DNA of 64,000 bases, taken from assembly GCA_046199005.1 (NCBI GenBank), contig CP176050.1, positions 310,001 through 374,000 on the forward strand, given 5' to 3'. The notes under the pieces are model-generated. The model saw nothing but the letters and a program-made list of their open reading frames with translations, did not search any database and had not been told where the DNA came from. The first letter of the stretch is position 1. Each line of letters begins with the position of its first letter. A program made the position numbers and the translations under genes. The stretch comes from Ascidiimonas sp046199005. Its GTDB lineage: Bacteria > Bacteroidota > Bacteroidia > Flavobacteriales > Flavobacteriaceae. Shown in pieces: positions 13,201 to 19,131 of the stretch.

Positions 13201-16200
13201 CAAACGGCCAAGTATGATTTAACATTTAATACCAGTGAAACACAGGACGGGATTGCTCTTGAAATTGAGTACAGCACGGCATTGTTCAAGGAAGAGACCA
13301 TTCGAACTATGAAAGTACATTTTGAGAACTTGCTTTCAAGCATTGTCAAAGACCGAACTCAAAAAATTTCAAGGCTAACATTACTGGATCAAGAGGCTGA
13401 AAGAGCAATTCTTCAAAAATTGTACGCTGAAAAGCAGTTTGAAATTCCTGAAAAAACAGTTTTGCAACGTTTTGAAGAGCAAGTTGAAAAAAATCCGGAA
13501 GCTATCGCCCTGGAATACGAATCGGAGTTGTTCACATATAGGCAGATTAATAATTATGCGAATCAGTTGGCAATTACGCTACTTGAAAAACATGACACTC
13601 CGTATAACCGGGTGGGTATCTGCATGGAGCGAAGTCCAGAAATGATCGTAGCTATTCTGGCTGCATTCAAGGCAGGAATTGCCTATGTACCTATTGATCC
13701 GGAATACCCACATGAGCGAATTAAGTATATCATCGAAGATGCAGGTTTGAAGTCAGTTTTTGTGAATTCTTCAGTAAAATATGTATTTGAAAATATTCTG
13801 ATTGATTCAATAGAAGAAGTGGTCTTGGGGGAAATGGAAAATGAAACGTTCGAACTTCCGCCTTCCGTAAAAAATCCTCAGGAACAACAAGCATATGTTA
13901 TCTACACTTCTGGAAGTACAGGCAAACCGAAAGGAGTTCTTGTTGGGCAGGATACACTTAGCGTGAAAATTGAAGAAGAAACATCCTTGTTACAGATAGA
14001 TAGCAATCTCATAGGCTGTTTGGTAACCAATTTTGTATTTGATGTTTCGCTTCTTGATATTTTTCTTCCTTTGACAAACGGGGGTAAAATTATTATACCA
14101 ATACAGGAAGAAGTGCAAGAAGTACATCAGCTTAAAGCACGACTTATTTCAGGCAATGTGAATCTGCTTCAGGGAACACCGTCATTCTTTTCAAATTTAC
14201 TTTCGGTAATTGAACCGGGGGAAGCTGATTCATTTTCTTTGCGATGCTGTTGTGTGGGTGGAGAATCACTTCAGGAATCTCTGGTGAAAGAGTTTCAATA
14301 TAAATTACCTGCTGTACAAATCAACAATCATTATGGACCTACAGAGATTACAATAGATGCTGTTGTGCTCCAGAATATTACATCATTCACGAAAAATAAC
14401 ATCGGGTTCCCTTTACCCGGGACGGTTGCTTATATTTTAGATGAAGCACAGCAATTGGTGCCTAAGGGTATTATAGGTGAGTTGTGTATAGGAGGGAACT
14501 CACTTGCCAAGGGATATCTCAATCGAGAAGAGCTAACGGATAAAAGGTTTATTCCTGATCCTTTCAGGAACGATCAAAAATCCCGAATATATCGTACAGG
14601 GGATCTCGCGAGATGGCTACCTGATGGATCAATTGAATTTATTGGAAGAAAAGACGATCAGGTTAAGATAAGAGGTTATCGTATTGAATTAGGAGAGATC
14701 GAAAAAAATATTACTGACCTAAATCAGGTTTCTGAAGGATGCGTAAAAGTTTTAACGGATAATGCAGGAAGTCAACAACTTGTTGGTTACGTAGCCATGC
14801 CAGAATCATCTTATGATAAAGAACAGTTGGTTTCATCACTTAAGCTCGTTCTGCCTGATTATATGATCCCTAAAATATGGATACGTTTAGATAAAATGCC
14901 AATTACGATCAATGGAAAAATTGATCGAAAGCAATTACCCGAACCGGATGCTCAAAGTATTTCTTCTGTACTTTTTGAGCCGCCAGTTACAGCGCTTGAA
15001 ATCAAACTAGCTAATATATGGGGTTCGTTGCTAAAACAGGAGAAAATAGGGATTCACGATAATTTCTTTGAGTTAGGAGGACACTCTTTACTTGCCACCC
15101 GATTGGTTTCTGCTATTCGTAGTCAATTAAACGTAGAAATAACGATTAAAGATATTTTCCTGAAACCGACCATAAGCGGTTTATGTGAACAAATTGTTGG
15201 TCTTAAATCAGGAAGATCGCTTCCTGCAATCAAGCCTACCGAACTTAAAGAGAAGTTTCCGCTGTCTTTTAGCCAGGAGCGTTTGTGGTTTATACATGAA
15301 TTACAAGGGAGTGTTCATTACCACATGCCTTTGGTTCTTCGAATTAAGGGTACTGTAAAAAAGGAGATTTTGGAAGGCTCTTTCCTGGAAATTCTTCGAA
15401 GGCATGAAGTACTCAGAACACGAATTCTTAATTCTGAAGGAATTGGTTATCAGAAAATAGTAAGTGCAGAAGACTGGAAACTGGAAACAGGAACTTATCA
15501 AGACGAGAAGTTACTGCATGACAGTATTTATGACTTCGTTAAGAAACCATTTAATCTAAGCACTGATTTTATGCTTAGAGCCGCTTTACTTAGTAAAGGT
15601 GCCGAAGAACACGCGATGATTGTGGTAACCCATCACATTGCTAGTGATGGTTGGTCTGAAAGTATATTAATGCACGAGTTTACCACAATTTATAAATCAT
15701 TTTTAGAAGATCACAAGTTGCAATTACCACCTGTCAATTTACAGTACAAAGATTACGCAGTTTGGGAAAGAATACATCTGGAAGGAGCCACTCTTCATTC
15801 GCTTATTAAATATTGGCAGAACCAACTTAATGGGGTCTCACCCTTAGAGTTGCCACTGGACTTTGAACGTCCGCAAGTACAAAACATTGAAGGGGAAATT
15901 TTAGAATTCACTATTGATAAACCGTTGACCTCTCAAATCAAGACACTTGCAACTTCTAATCGCAGTACCATGTTCATGACTTTGCTTACTGCTTACAAGG
16001 TATTTTTACACAGATATTCGCATCAAGAAGACATCTGTGTAGGAACACCTGTTTCCAATCGAACACAGGCAGAGCTTGAAGGGGTAATTGGCTTTTTTGC
16101 GAATACGCTTGCGCTAAGATCACAAATTACTGGGTCATCGACCTTCCATCAGCTATTGGAAATCATTAAAAATAATACTACTGAGGCATTCGACCATCAA

Positions 16201-19131
16201 ATGGCACCTTTTGAAAAGGTAGTAGATAGTATAATTAATGAGAGGGATATGAGCAGAAGTCCATTATTTCAAACCATGTTCGTTTTCCAGAATACACCTA
16301 ATGCCGAAACTGTTTCTTTCAGTGGTTTTAATGCTGAAAAGATGATGTTTGAGACCAAGACGTCTAATTTTGATTTGACCTTTACAATCACCGAATCAGA
16401 AGGTAAGCTTATAGGGGCAGTCCAATATGCAACCGCATTATTTAAACGAAATACCATCAAAAAAATGCAGTTGCATTTTGTTCAATTACTGCAATCGATC
16501 GTAGATCAACCAGATATTCCGGTTGCTTCTTTATCTCTGATTGAAAAAGAAGATCGGGAAAGACTGCTCATTGCGTATAACAAAACCCGGCTTGACCTGG
16601 AAACTAATTCTTCCTTAATTGATCATTTTAAGAAACAGGTAACGCTTCAATCTCAGAAGACTGCGCTTGTGGATAACAATACATCTTATAGTTACAAGGA
16701 AATTGATGAACTTTCAGGAAAACTGGCGAATTACTTGTTGCAAAAAAATACGATCTCTTCAGAAGATATTATAGGAATAGAGTTAGCAAGAAGTGCGGGT
16801 TATATCGTTTCAATTCTAGCAATACTAAAAACGGGTGCCGCTTATTTATCTATTGATCCTGAATATCCGGAAGAAAGGATTGCTTATATGAAATCAGACA
16901 GTAATTGCCGTTTCTCGATTGATGATAATTTATGGGAAGACTTCCTTCAAAATCAGACAGAATTTGATACAAATGTTTCGGTAGGTGAAATTTGTTCAGA
17001 TCAATTGGCCTATATCATTTATACTTCTGGTTCTACTGGAAAACCAAAAGGAGTGATGATCGAGCATAAGGGAATTTTAAATACTATTCTTTCGCAGATA
17101 AAAAATACAGGAGTAAGTAATCAAGACCGTTGTTTGCAATTTGCAAATCCGTCTTTCGACGCTTCTGTATGGGAAATATGGATTTCTTTATTAGCAGGAG
17201 CAACTTTATATATTGTTCCGGAAGCATGCAAGAAGGATGTTGATCTTTTCGTAAGTTATATGTCTACTGCTGAAATTACATGGGCCACGTTACCTCCTGC
17301 ATTCGTAAGGTTACTGCCGATTGAAGGACTGGTCACGTTAAAAACACTCATTACGGCCGGCGAGAAAGCACCGGCAGAACAAGCAAGTAAATTTTCAAAA
17401 CTAGGAACGTATATAAATGCTTACGGACCTACAGAAACCAGTATTTGCGCATCGACTTTTAATGGTAATGTTAAAAGAGAAAACGTACCCATTGGCAAAC
17501 CGATTGCAAATACATTTATTTATATTTTGAATGAGCAGTTAGAACCTGTTCCTGAAGGCGTCATTGGAGAAATTTGTGTGAGTGGTGATGGATTATCAAG
17601 AGGGTATTTGAACCGGGAAGAGCTAACTGCCGAAAAATTTGTTGAAAACCCTTTTCTTAAGCAAACTCGTCTCTACAAAACGGGAGATCTGGCAAGATGG
17701 AATTCTGAAGGCGTTTTGGAATTCATAGGTAGAAAAGACGATCAAATCAAAATAAATGGTTACCGTGTAGAGCTTGGAGAAATAGAAAGTGCACTTACTG
17801 CATTGTCAGAGGTGAGAGATGCCTGCGTGGTACTTAAAGAGATCGTTCATGGAAATAAACAACTAATCGCTTATATAGTACATGATCATTCAGATGAATA
17901 TTTAGCATTGGTAAAAAATCAATTAAAAGATATCCTACCTTCCTACATGATTCCAGAACTATGGATACAAATTGATAAAATACCAATGACCAGAAACGGT
18001 AAAGTTGATAAGACGGCGCTGCCAGATCCTGAATACTCCGAAACGGAGACCGAAAGCTATGTTGCACCTCAGAATGAAGTTGAGGAAAGACTTTCTGAAA
18101 TTTGGGCAGAAATTCTCGGTTTTCGCGTCGGGACGAATACTAATTTCTTTGAAGCTGGCGGTAATTCTATCTCTGCCATGAAATTGGTAGCAAAGATCAA
18201 CCATGTTTTTGATACAAAACTAAATGTAATGCGATTGTTTGGCAGTCCAACAATTTCTGGAGTTGCTGAGCAAATCGTTGGAGAGGGTGTGGCAGAAACC
18301 AAAAACCAACTAATCATTCCTTTTCGAACTTCAGGCTCAAAAACACCTGTATTTTGTGTGCATCCGGTACAAGGAACAGCTACTTCATTTTATGCACTTG
18401 CAAATGCATTGCCCAACGATCAACCGTTTTACGGAATACAATCTTCCGGGTTGGATGGTATAGGATCACTTCACCTTTCAATGAAAGAAATGGCAGGGGC
18501 TTATGTTTCTGCTATTCAGGAAATACAACCAAAAGGCCCGTACCGCTTCGCTGGTTATTCCCTGGGCGGAAAGATCGCTTTTGAAATGGCGGTTATGCTT
18601 CAGGAAAGAGGTGAAGAAGTAGAAGATCTGTGGTTACTGGATGCTGATGCGTTTTCTTCGAATGAAAATTCAGTCGACCTGGATTTGTTACTTAGCATGA
18701 TTGAACAAGCATTGGCCGATCGTTTCAATATTTATGTAAAACTACAGCGAAATTCTAGTTCAGATCTGGTAAATCAAATCATGGATCAAATTAATGGTAA
18801 AGGAGTTCCTTTAGATCATAATATGCTAAAAGGAATGCTTCGTGTTTTTCTTAATAACGTACAATTAGATACTGTAATTTCTGATAAAGTGTTGCAAAAT
18901 ACCAGCGTTCGTCTTTTCAGAACTAGTGCTACTCCTGGAGAAAAACAGAACGAAGATTTAGGATGGCAGTCGTATGTAAGCAGTAAAATTCATATTACAT
19001 CATTTAACTGTGATCATGAAGCTATCCTGAAAAACCCAGTAGTTCAAGAAATTGCTCATCTTTTAAACACAGATGAAGTAGCGTTCAGCGCGAAAGAAGG
19101 AAGTCAATTATTAAAGTCATTTGAAAAATGA
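1084..19131 (+). CDS. Five-module non-ribosomal peptide synthetase with terminal thioesterase (6015 aa)
   Basis: Terminal assembly-line enzyme. Domain order read from motifs: TubC docking, C-A-T, C-A-T-E, C-A-T, C-A-T, C-A-T-TE. Carrier serines (GGHS/GGDS/GGNS) lie at about residues 1047, 2097, 3616, 4668 and 5695, and the TE nucleophile (GYSLGG) at 5826. An in-frame ATG at 1018 lies inside the previous gene; 1084 is preferred because it starts exactly at the docking domain (MKQFIEKLLSLGLVV). All five C domains keep HHxxxDG. C1 and C3 begin YKL(T/S)PLQEGMLFH, typical of domains following an epimerase; C2, C4 and C5 begin LSFSQER(L/I)WF, typical of L-L condensation. Adenylation codes by eye against GrsA: DAWTIAAIC (Phe, as GrsA), DGYFIGGTF twice (branched aliphatic likely), DVLQCGHID (Gln-like), DAWTIAAIC (Phe). 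The inferred order is D-X, Phe, D-aliphatic, aliphatic, Gln-like, Phe, then release. An MFS gene overlaps the stop by 4 nt. Family certain; substrates inferred. Confidence 0.97.
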   Translation: MKQFIEKLLSLGLVVTEKDGDLSLKRAKLDNGRSPYDLKKDTEGIVPYLKKHKPELVAYLKKSKNNSSSKKASVYKLTPLQEGMLFHALLEEESTAYVVQLAVEFPSGIDTDHFKRSWSYVIRNHSILRTAFFHKELSIPVQRVFPEILPPIQQLDFSELSNDEIRIKIDNFLQEDKQTPFVFEKAPLFRITLIKTGDESYTMVFTNHHIVMDGWSTSVLIEEFLSAYEAYSEGGNPLFKEEDKFEDYIRYLAKQDPDTEENFWKNYIKGLEEPTLLPFIDGITSRNTDPGDLGELILEIDEDQTEKIKSFAQKNRLTPNTLIQGTWALLLQHYSGNSNVVYGVTVSGRPTDLENSEKRVGMYINTLPLHAEIRGGEIITEWLKSIQDGQIASREHQYTGLASIQSMTGIKGELFDTIMAFENYPVAEMLKQRTMKLEVSNVKNQEKTNYPLAISIGLHDKMILKFGFNKNLLAAKTVENIRDHFKNVLCQLISGKELQIRDIEVITPVEREMFEGWNQTFTDYSGKETLLSLFSEKVNEYPTKTALVDQGKEYSFEDLDKMSTDLAGYLHKSAQLTSESIVAVELDRGQWFVIAILAILKCNAAYLPIDPQYPKERIDFMKKDSQCKFVINKNLISLFSESDHDYHSAPFENIAPEALAYIIYTSGSTGKPKGVMVEHRNIVNTILSQIENTNVSQSDRCLQFSSQSFDASVWEIWISLLSGATLFIIPDDKKKDTKLFSDFLNDHAITWATLPPAFVRLLQMEDIRPLKTLITAGEEAPEDKVRTLGAHTNYVNAYGPTETSICATTFSGDLAKKPIPIGVPIANTRVYIVDRFLRQTPVGIPGELCISGRGVARGYLNREELTKERFVTNPYEENSIMYRTGDLVKRLPDGNIVFIGRVDNQVKIRGYRIEPGEIEQRLLAQHSVENACVIAYDDGANDKQLVAYVVIKENQAFDKEALQGSLNEQLPDYMVPKLWIELDELPINSSGKIDRKALPNPNYEAAKVAYVAPETETEKILASIWEELLKVKDIGRYDNFFELGGHSLLATRLVSAIRKQLEIELPIKNVFKYPTVSLMAAQLVGESNRMTLPVVKPVDNHKGKIPLSFSQERLWFLDNLNGSVAYHLPFVLKIEGTPDTDLIAKSLATIIDRHEILRTVYGEQDGIGYQEVISSSDWSLTREEVATEAALESSLESFINHPFDLGEDYMFRACLYRVAGVSGRYVLAGVFHHIASDGWSNGILVSEFTELYRSLADGESANLPALPIQYGDYALWQRSYLEGEVLEQQLQYWEDQLGDTSVLSLPTDYPRPSVQSTRGASLRFSLSESLSASLEALSKREGTTLFMTLLAGFKVLLYRYTGQDDICVGTPIANRTQKELEGLIGFFVNTLALRSDLGGNPSFKELLHQVKQTTLDSYDHQLAPFEKVVDRVVTSRDMSVTPVFQIMFGWQNTPETPKLEVEGIQLTPMDAGAVSSKFDMTITAAQVKKNIIIDWEYCTDLYSEQTVTRMKDHFEQLLEAFVANAEQPIGDVSLVSEKARQQLLKDFNATGVAYPSSAGLMELFSAQVSASGTKTALVYGTAEMSYEALDISSGRVASYLLAKGITPGSRVGILSPRSMEMIISMLGILKAGGVYVPLDPSLPQDRLSFIASDAGLELIIGTDSDLTGAYAFEEIPVFDYKETLSYEPLGHAVLVSPDAGAYVMYTSGTTGKPKGILITHKNISSLVFGSAALQVYPEDRVLQWSNYAFDGSTYEIYGSLLHGASLYLIDSDTASDVIALGNVFKTHRLTISFLTPALFNAFVETGLDSLSSVRKLIMGGEKASVAHVSKALEILGPGSLMNGYGPTETTTFAITYTIDDSDSIANGVPIGKPLANTSVYIVDTQDQLVPVGVIGELCIGGTGVSQGYLNRAELNSEKFVKDPFSADPDARMYRTGDLARWLPDGNIAFVGRADSQVKIRGYRIELGEIETLLLQQASVQRCCVTAWEDAQGTKRLVGYVVSEQEIDKSALQDSLGTHLPDYMVPRLWVGLDALPLTRNGKIDYGALPAPETDSLSGELYVAPESEAEQALATIWQELLGVAKVGVHDNFFDLGGDSIITIQVVSRLKRYGYHLKPKDIFENQTIAKLSAVVSNNTTGIQGEQGLLTGESSLLPIQQWYFETLHNGGAFNQSVLLSIDKSVDKSSLSAVVSKVYEQHDALRFRYRKEGEDWFQYYSDQIGCLDQVVIKEETTEAVSEMITDYCQQYQNSLSIGSGPVFRVLHITTPETMDQDRLFMVAHHLVIDGVSWRILLDDLTSHLKEGTTAEKVIAKGTSYREWSESLGLYAQSRRAISQLGYWQEVASSYAPLPVDHLVEGSTLRLQTESYSVRLDKEHTGLLLQEVHQVYGTEIEDLLLGCLVLTLTDWSNQQGVTIGLEGHGREEIGGKVDLSTTVGWFTNLYPVHLELSDREDLGYVIKTVKEQLRRIPDSGMGYGALRYLHPSDEVRSSLANTRWDVVFNYLGQFDNVLEDKNVLSGAQEAYGDEVSINSPFLNRFEVTASIGGGTLGVSFNYAKNQYDKETVESLAESYLWNLRALILHCTQKEEPEKTPSDFGLHQETTVTEFESFQNKLLSKYGKRPESIYKLSPLQEGMLFHGLYDQNAGSYLVQLSLEFPSGVALSILRQSWNRIAANHSILRSAFFHNELGAPVQCVFENVEVPIKEVDFSELTPETLEESWNDLLSKDQRTDFDFQQAPLFRITFVKMPDEQARMIFTSHHLLIDGWSLGVLIEEFLRTYALIFKGQQMPSIKHDNFKDYIDFIYAKNSFEELQFWENYLESFEEPSLLPFINNKTSRNRISVEGVDYKFRLDKDTTERIKSFAQKNRLTVNTIIQGSWAFLLRSYTGLNGVTFGVTVSGRPAELENSERRVGMYINTLPLYVNFEDESSILQWLKKLQSGHTAAREHQYSSLSVIQKTVGIKGDFFDTMIAFENFPVADAISENEDGLNVKPISTKEKTNYPLSISVTSGEEIAMKFTYNEAILDEETLQLITSHFELLVNQIVDITVTKLDELNLVSPEARQQLLKDFNATGVAYPSSVGLMELFSAQVSASGTKTALVYGTAEMSYEALDISSGRVASYLLAKGITPGSRVGILSPRSMEMIISMLGILKAGGVYVPLDPSLPQDRLSFIASDAGLELIIGTDSDLTGAYAFEEIPVFDYKETLSYEPLGHAVTVSPDAGAYVMYTSGTTGKPKGALITHRNVISLVFGSAPLQVYPEDRVLQWSNYAFDGSTYEIYGSLLHGASLYLIDSDTASDVIALGNVFKTHRLTVSFLTPALFNAFVETGLESLSSVRKLIMGGEKASVAHVSKALEILGPGRLMNGYGPTETTTFAITYTIDDSDSIASGVPIGKPLANTSVYIVDTQDQLVPVGVIGELCIGGTGVSQGYLNRAELNSEKFVKDPFRADPDARMYRTGDLARWLPDGNIAFVGRADSQVKIRGYRIELGEIETLLLQQASVQRCCVTAWEDAQGTKRLVGYVVSEQEIDKAALQDSLGTHLPDYMVPRLWVGLDALPLTRNGKIDYGALPAPETDGLSGEAYVAPESEAEQALATIWQELLGVAKVGVHDNFFDLGGHSLLATRLVSAIRKQFETEVLIKDIFIHPTVAQQAEMLEKAAQKISLPPITTFDNTEKVPLSFSQERIWFLDQLQGSIEYHIPMIFELKGKVNAVVMENALRNIIHRHQILRTVLISEENTLYQKVLPVSRWYMEKAILEQEEAVEETLMSYAYEPFDLSKDFMLRACLYEKAKNEYILAVVFHHIASDGWSNGILIREFTEFYRSLISRKKPNLQELEIQYADFAQWQRTYLEGEVLQRMLTYWESKLKNTTSLLLPTDFPRPAIQSTEGTNLYFKLDKKLSQDLVSLSQEEGVTLFMTLLAAFKVLLFKYTAQQDICVGSPIANRTQRELEGLIGFFVNTLALRSEIDSGETFALFLKRVKDTTLDAYDHQLVPFEKIVEKVVRTRDLSTTPLFQTMFILQNNQRSEAVEFDGFKMELYEQHAQTAKYDLTFNTSETQDGIALEIEYSTALFKEETIRTMKVHFENLLSSIVKDRTQKISRLTLLDQEAERAILQKLYAEKQFEIPEKTVLQRFEEQVEKNPEAIALEYESELFTYRQINNYANQLAITLLEKHDTPYNRVGICMERSPEMIVAILAAFKAGIAYVPIDPEYPHERIKYIIEDAGLKSVFVNSSVKYVFENILIDSIEEVVLGEMENETFELPPSVKNPQEQQAYVIYTSGSTGKPKGVLVGQDTLSVKIEEETSLLQIDSNLIGCLVTNFVFDVSLLDIFLPLTNGGKIIIPIQEEVQEVHQLKARLISGNVNLLQGTPSFFSNLLSVIEPGEADSFSLRCCCVGGESLQESLVKEFQYKLPAVQINNHYGPTEITIDAVVLQNITSFTKNNIGFPLPGTVAYILDEAQQLVPKGIIGELCIGGNSLAKGYLNREELTDKRFIPDPFRNDQKSRIYRTGDLARWLPDGSIEFIGRKDDQVKIRGYRIELGEIEKNITDLNQVSEGCVKVLTDNAGSQQLVGYVAMPESSYDKEQLVSSLKLVLPDYMIPKIWIRLDKMPITINGKIDRKQLPEPDAQSISSVLFEPPVTALEIKLANIWGSLLKQEKIGIHDNFFELGGHSLLATRLVSAIRSQLNVEITIKDIFLKPTISGLCEQIVGLKSGRSLPAIKPTELKEKFPLSFSQERLWFIHELQGSVHYHMPLVLRIKGTVKKEILEGSFLEILRRHEVLRTRILNSEGIGYQKIVSAEDWKLETGTYQDEKLLHDSIYDFVKKPFNLSTDFMLRAALLSKGAEEHAMIVVTHHIASDGWSESILMHEFTTIYKSFLEDHKLQLPPVNLQYKDYAVWERIHLEGATLHSLIKYWQNQLNGVSPLELPLDFERPQVQNIEGEILEFTIDKPLTSQIKTLATSNRSTMFMTLLTAYKVFLHRYSHQEDICVGTPVSNRTQAELEGVIGFFANTLALRSQITGSSTFHQLLEIIKNNTTEAFDHQMAPFEKVVDSIINERDMSRSPLFQTMFVFQNTPNAETVSFSGFNAEKMMFETKTSNFDLTFTITESEGKLIGAVQYATALFKRNTIKKMQLHFVQLLQSIVDQPDIPVASLSLIEKEDRERLLIAYNKTRLDLETNSSLIDHFKKQVTLQSQKTALVDNNTSYSYKEIDELSGKLANYLLQKNTISSEDIIGIELARSAGYIVSILAILKTGAAYLSIDPEYPEERIAYMKSDSNCRFSIDDNLWEDFLQNQTEFDTNVSVGEICSDQLAYIIYTSGSTGKPKGVMIEHKGILNTILSQIKNTGVSNQDRCLQFANPSFDASVWEIWISLLAGATLYIVPEACKKDVDLFVSYMSTAEITWATLPPAFVRLLPIEGLVTLKTLITAGEKAPAEQASKFSKLGTYINAYGPTETSICASTFNGNVKRENVPIGKPIANTFIYILNEQLEPVPEGVIGEICVSGDGLSRGYLNREELTAEKFVENPFLKQTRLYKTGDLARWNSEGVLEFIGRKDDQIKINGYRVELGEIESALTALSEVRDACVVLKEIVHGNKQLIAYIVHDHSDEYLALVKNQLKDILPSYMIPELWIQIDKIPMTRNGKVDKTALPDPEYSETETESYVAPQNEVEERLSEIWAEILGFRVGTNTNFFEAGGNSISAMKLVAKINHVFDTKLNVMRLFGSPTISGVAEQIVGEGVAETKNQLIIPFRTSGSKTPVFCVHPVQGTATSFYALANALPNDQPFYGIQSSGLDGIGSLHLSMKEMAGAYVSAIQEIQPKGPYRFAGYSLGGKIAFEMAVMLQERGEEVEDLWLLDADAFSSNENSVDLDLLLSMIEQALADRFNIYVKLQRNSSSDLVNQIMDQINGKGVPLDHNMLKGMLRVFLNNVQLDTVISDKVLQNTSVRLFRTSATPGEKQNEDLGWQSYVSSKIHITSFNCDHEAILKNPVVQEIAHLLNTDEVAFSAKEGSQLLKSFEK
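1303..4335 (+). other. NRPS module 1: C-A(Phe)-T
   Basis: Condensation domain with HHIVMDG at 1705-1725 and a post-epimerase N-terminus (YKLTPLQEGMLFH). The adenylation domain has TSGSTGKPKG, NAYGPTE, YRTGD and NSSGKIDRKALP. Reading FDASVW, WATLPP, LITAG and NAYGPTETSIC against GrsA gives D-A-W-T-I-A-A-I-C plus the invariant Lys, identical to the gramicidin S/tyrocidine Phe code. The carrier serine codon is 4222-4224. Phe is therefore a good, though by-eye, prediction. Confidence 0.8.
5698..7371 (+). repeat. NRPS adenylation-carrier repeat, copy 1
   Basis: About 1.67 kb that recurs at 10255-11928 at a constant offset of 4557 bp without a single indel. By eye the copies are roughly 96-97% identical, with most differences silent or clustered at about 6180-6290, just after the A3 motif. 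The edges are sharp: upstream the C-domain ends differ completely, and downstream identity stops at the carrier serine (GGDS versus GGHS). Base composition is visibly richer in G+C than module 4 or 5. Confidence 0.93.
7903..8604 (+). repeat. Epimerization-domain repeat, copy 2
   Basis: Partner of 21-725, inside module 2 of the large synthetase. The most divergent patch is the codons after DDLT (about 7965-8020); the rest is close to identical at DNA level. Confidence 0.88.
8935..12000 (+). other. NRPS module 3: C-A-T
   Basis: Post-epimerase condensation domain (YKLSPLQEGMLFHG, HHLLIDG), adenylation domain with the same D-G-Y-F-I-G-G-T-F code as module 2, and a carrier domain with GGHS (Ser codon 11929-11931). 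The A-T part is a near copy of the module 2 A-T part at DNA level, while the C domain is unrelated to C2. The module therefore looks assembled by domain copying. It should load the same amino acid as module 2 but leave it in the L-form. Confidence 0.75.
10255..11928 (+). repeat. NRPS adenylation-carrier repeat, copy 2
   Basis: Partner of 5698-7371. It covers the end of the C-A linker, the whole adenylation domain and the carrier domain up to the residue before the phosphopantetheine serine. It encodes the same nine pocket residues as copy 1. Confidence 0.93.
12090..15180 (+). other. NRPS module 4: C-A(Gln-like)-T
   Basis: Condensation domain with LSFSQERIWF and HHIASDG. The adenylation pocket reads D-V-L-Q-C-G-H-I-D (FDVSLL, LLQGTP, CCVGG, NNHYGPTEITID). 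Four of nine positions (D, Q, G and the closing I-D) agree with the tyrocidine/lichenysin Gln code DAWQFGLID, so a Gln- or Glu-like substrate is plausible but weakly supported. The carrier serine is at 15085-15087. This module is AT-rich like its flanks, unlike modules 2 and 3. Confidence 0.65.
15250..18270 (+). other. NRPS module 5: C-A(Phe)-T
   Basis: Condensation domain with LSFSQERLWF and HHIASDG. The adenylation pocket again reads D-A-W-T-I-A-A-I-C (Phe). The A8 region reads KINGYRVELGEIE, with Asn in place of the usual Arg of KIRGYR. The carrier motif is GGNS (Ser codon 18166-18168) in FFEAGGNSISAM, a form common just before a thioesterase. Confidence 0.75.
18310..19110 (+). other. NRPS type I thioesterase domain
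   Basis: Alpha/beta hydrolase fold that releases the finished peptide by hydrolysis or cyclization. Motifs are CVHPVQGTATSF (oxyanion region), GYSLGG with nucleophile codon 18559-18561, LLDADAF (likely acidic residue) and NCDHEAIL (likely catalytic His). The sequence does not reveal whether the product is linear or cyclic. Confidence 0.85.
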
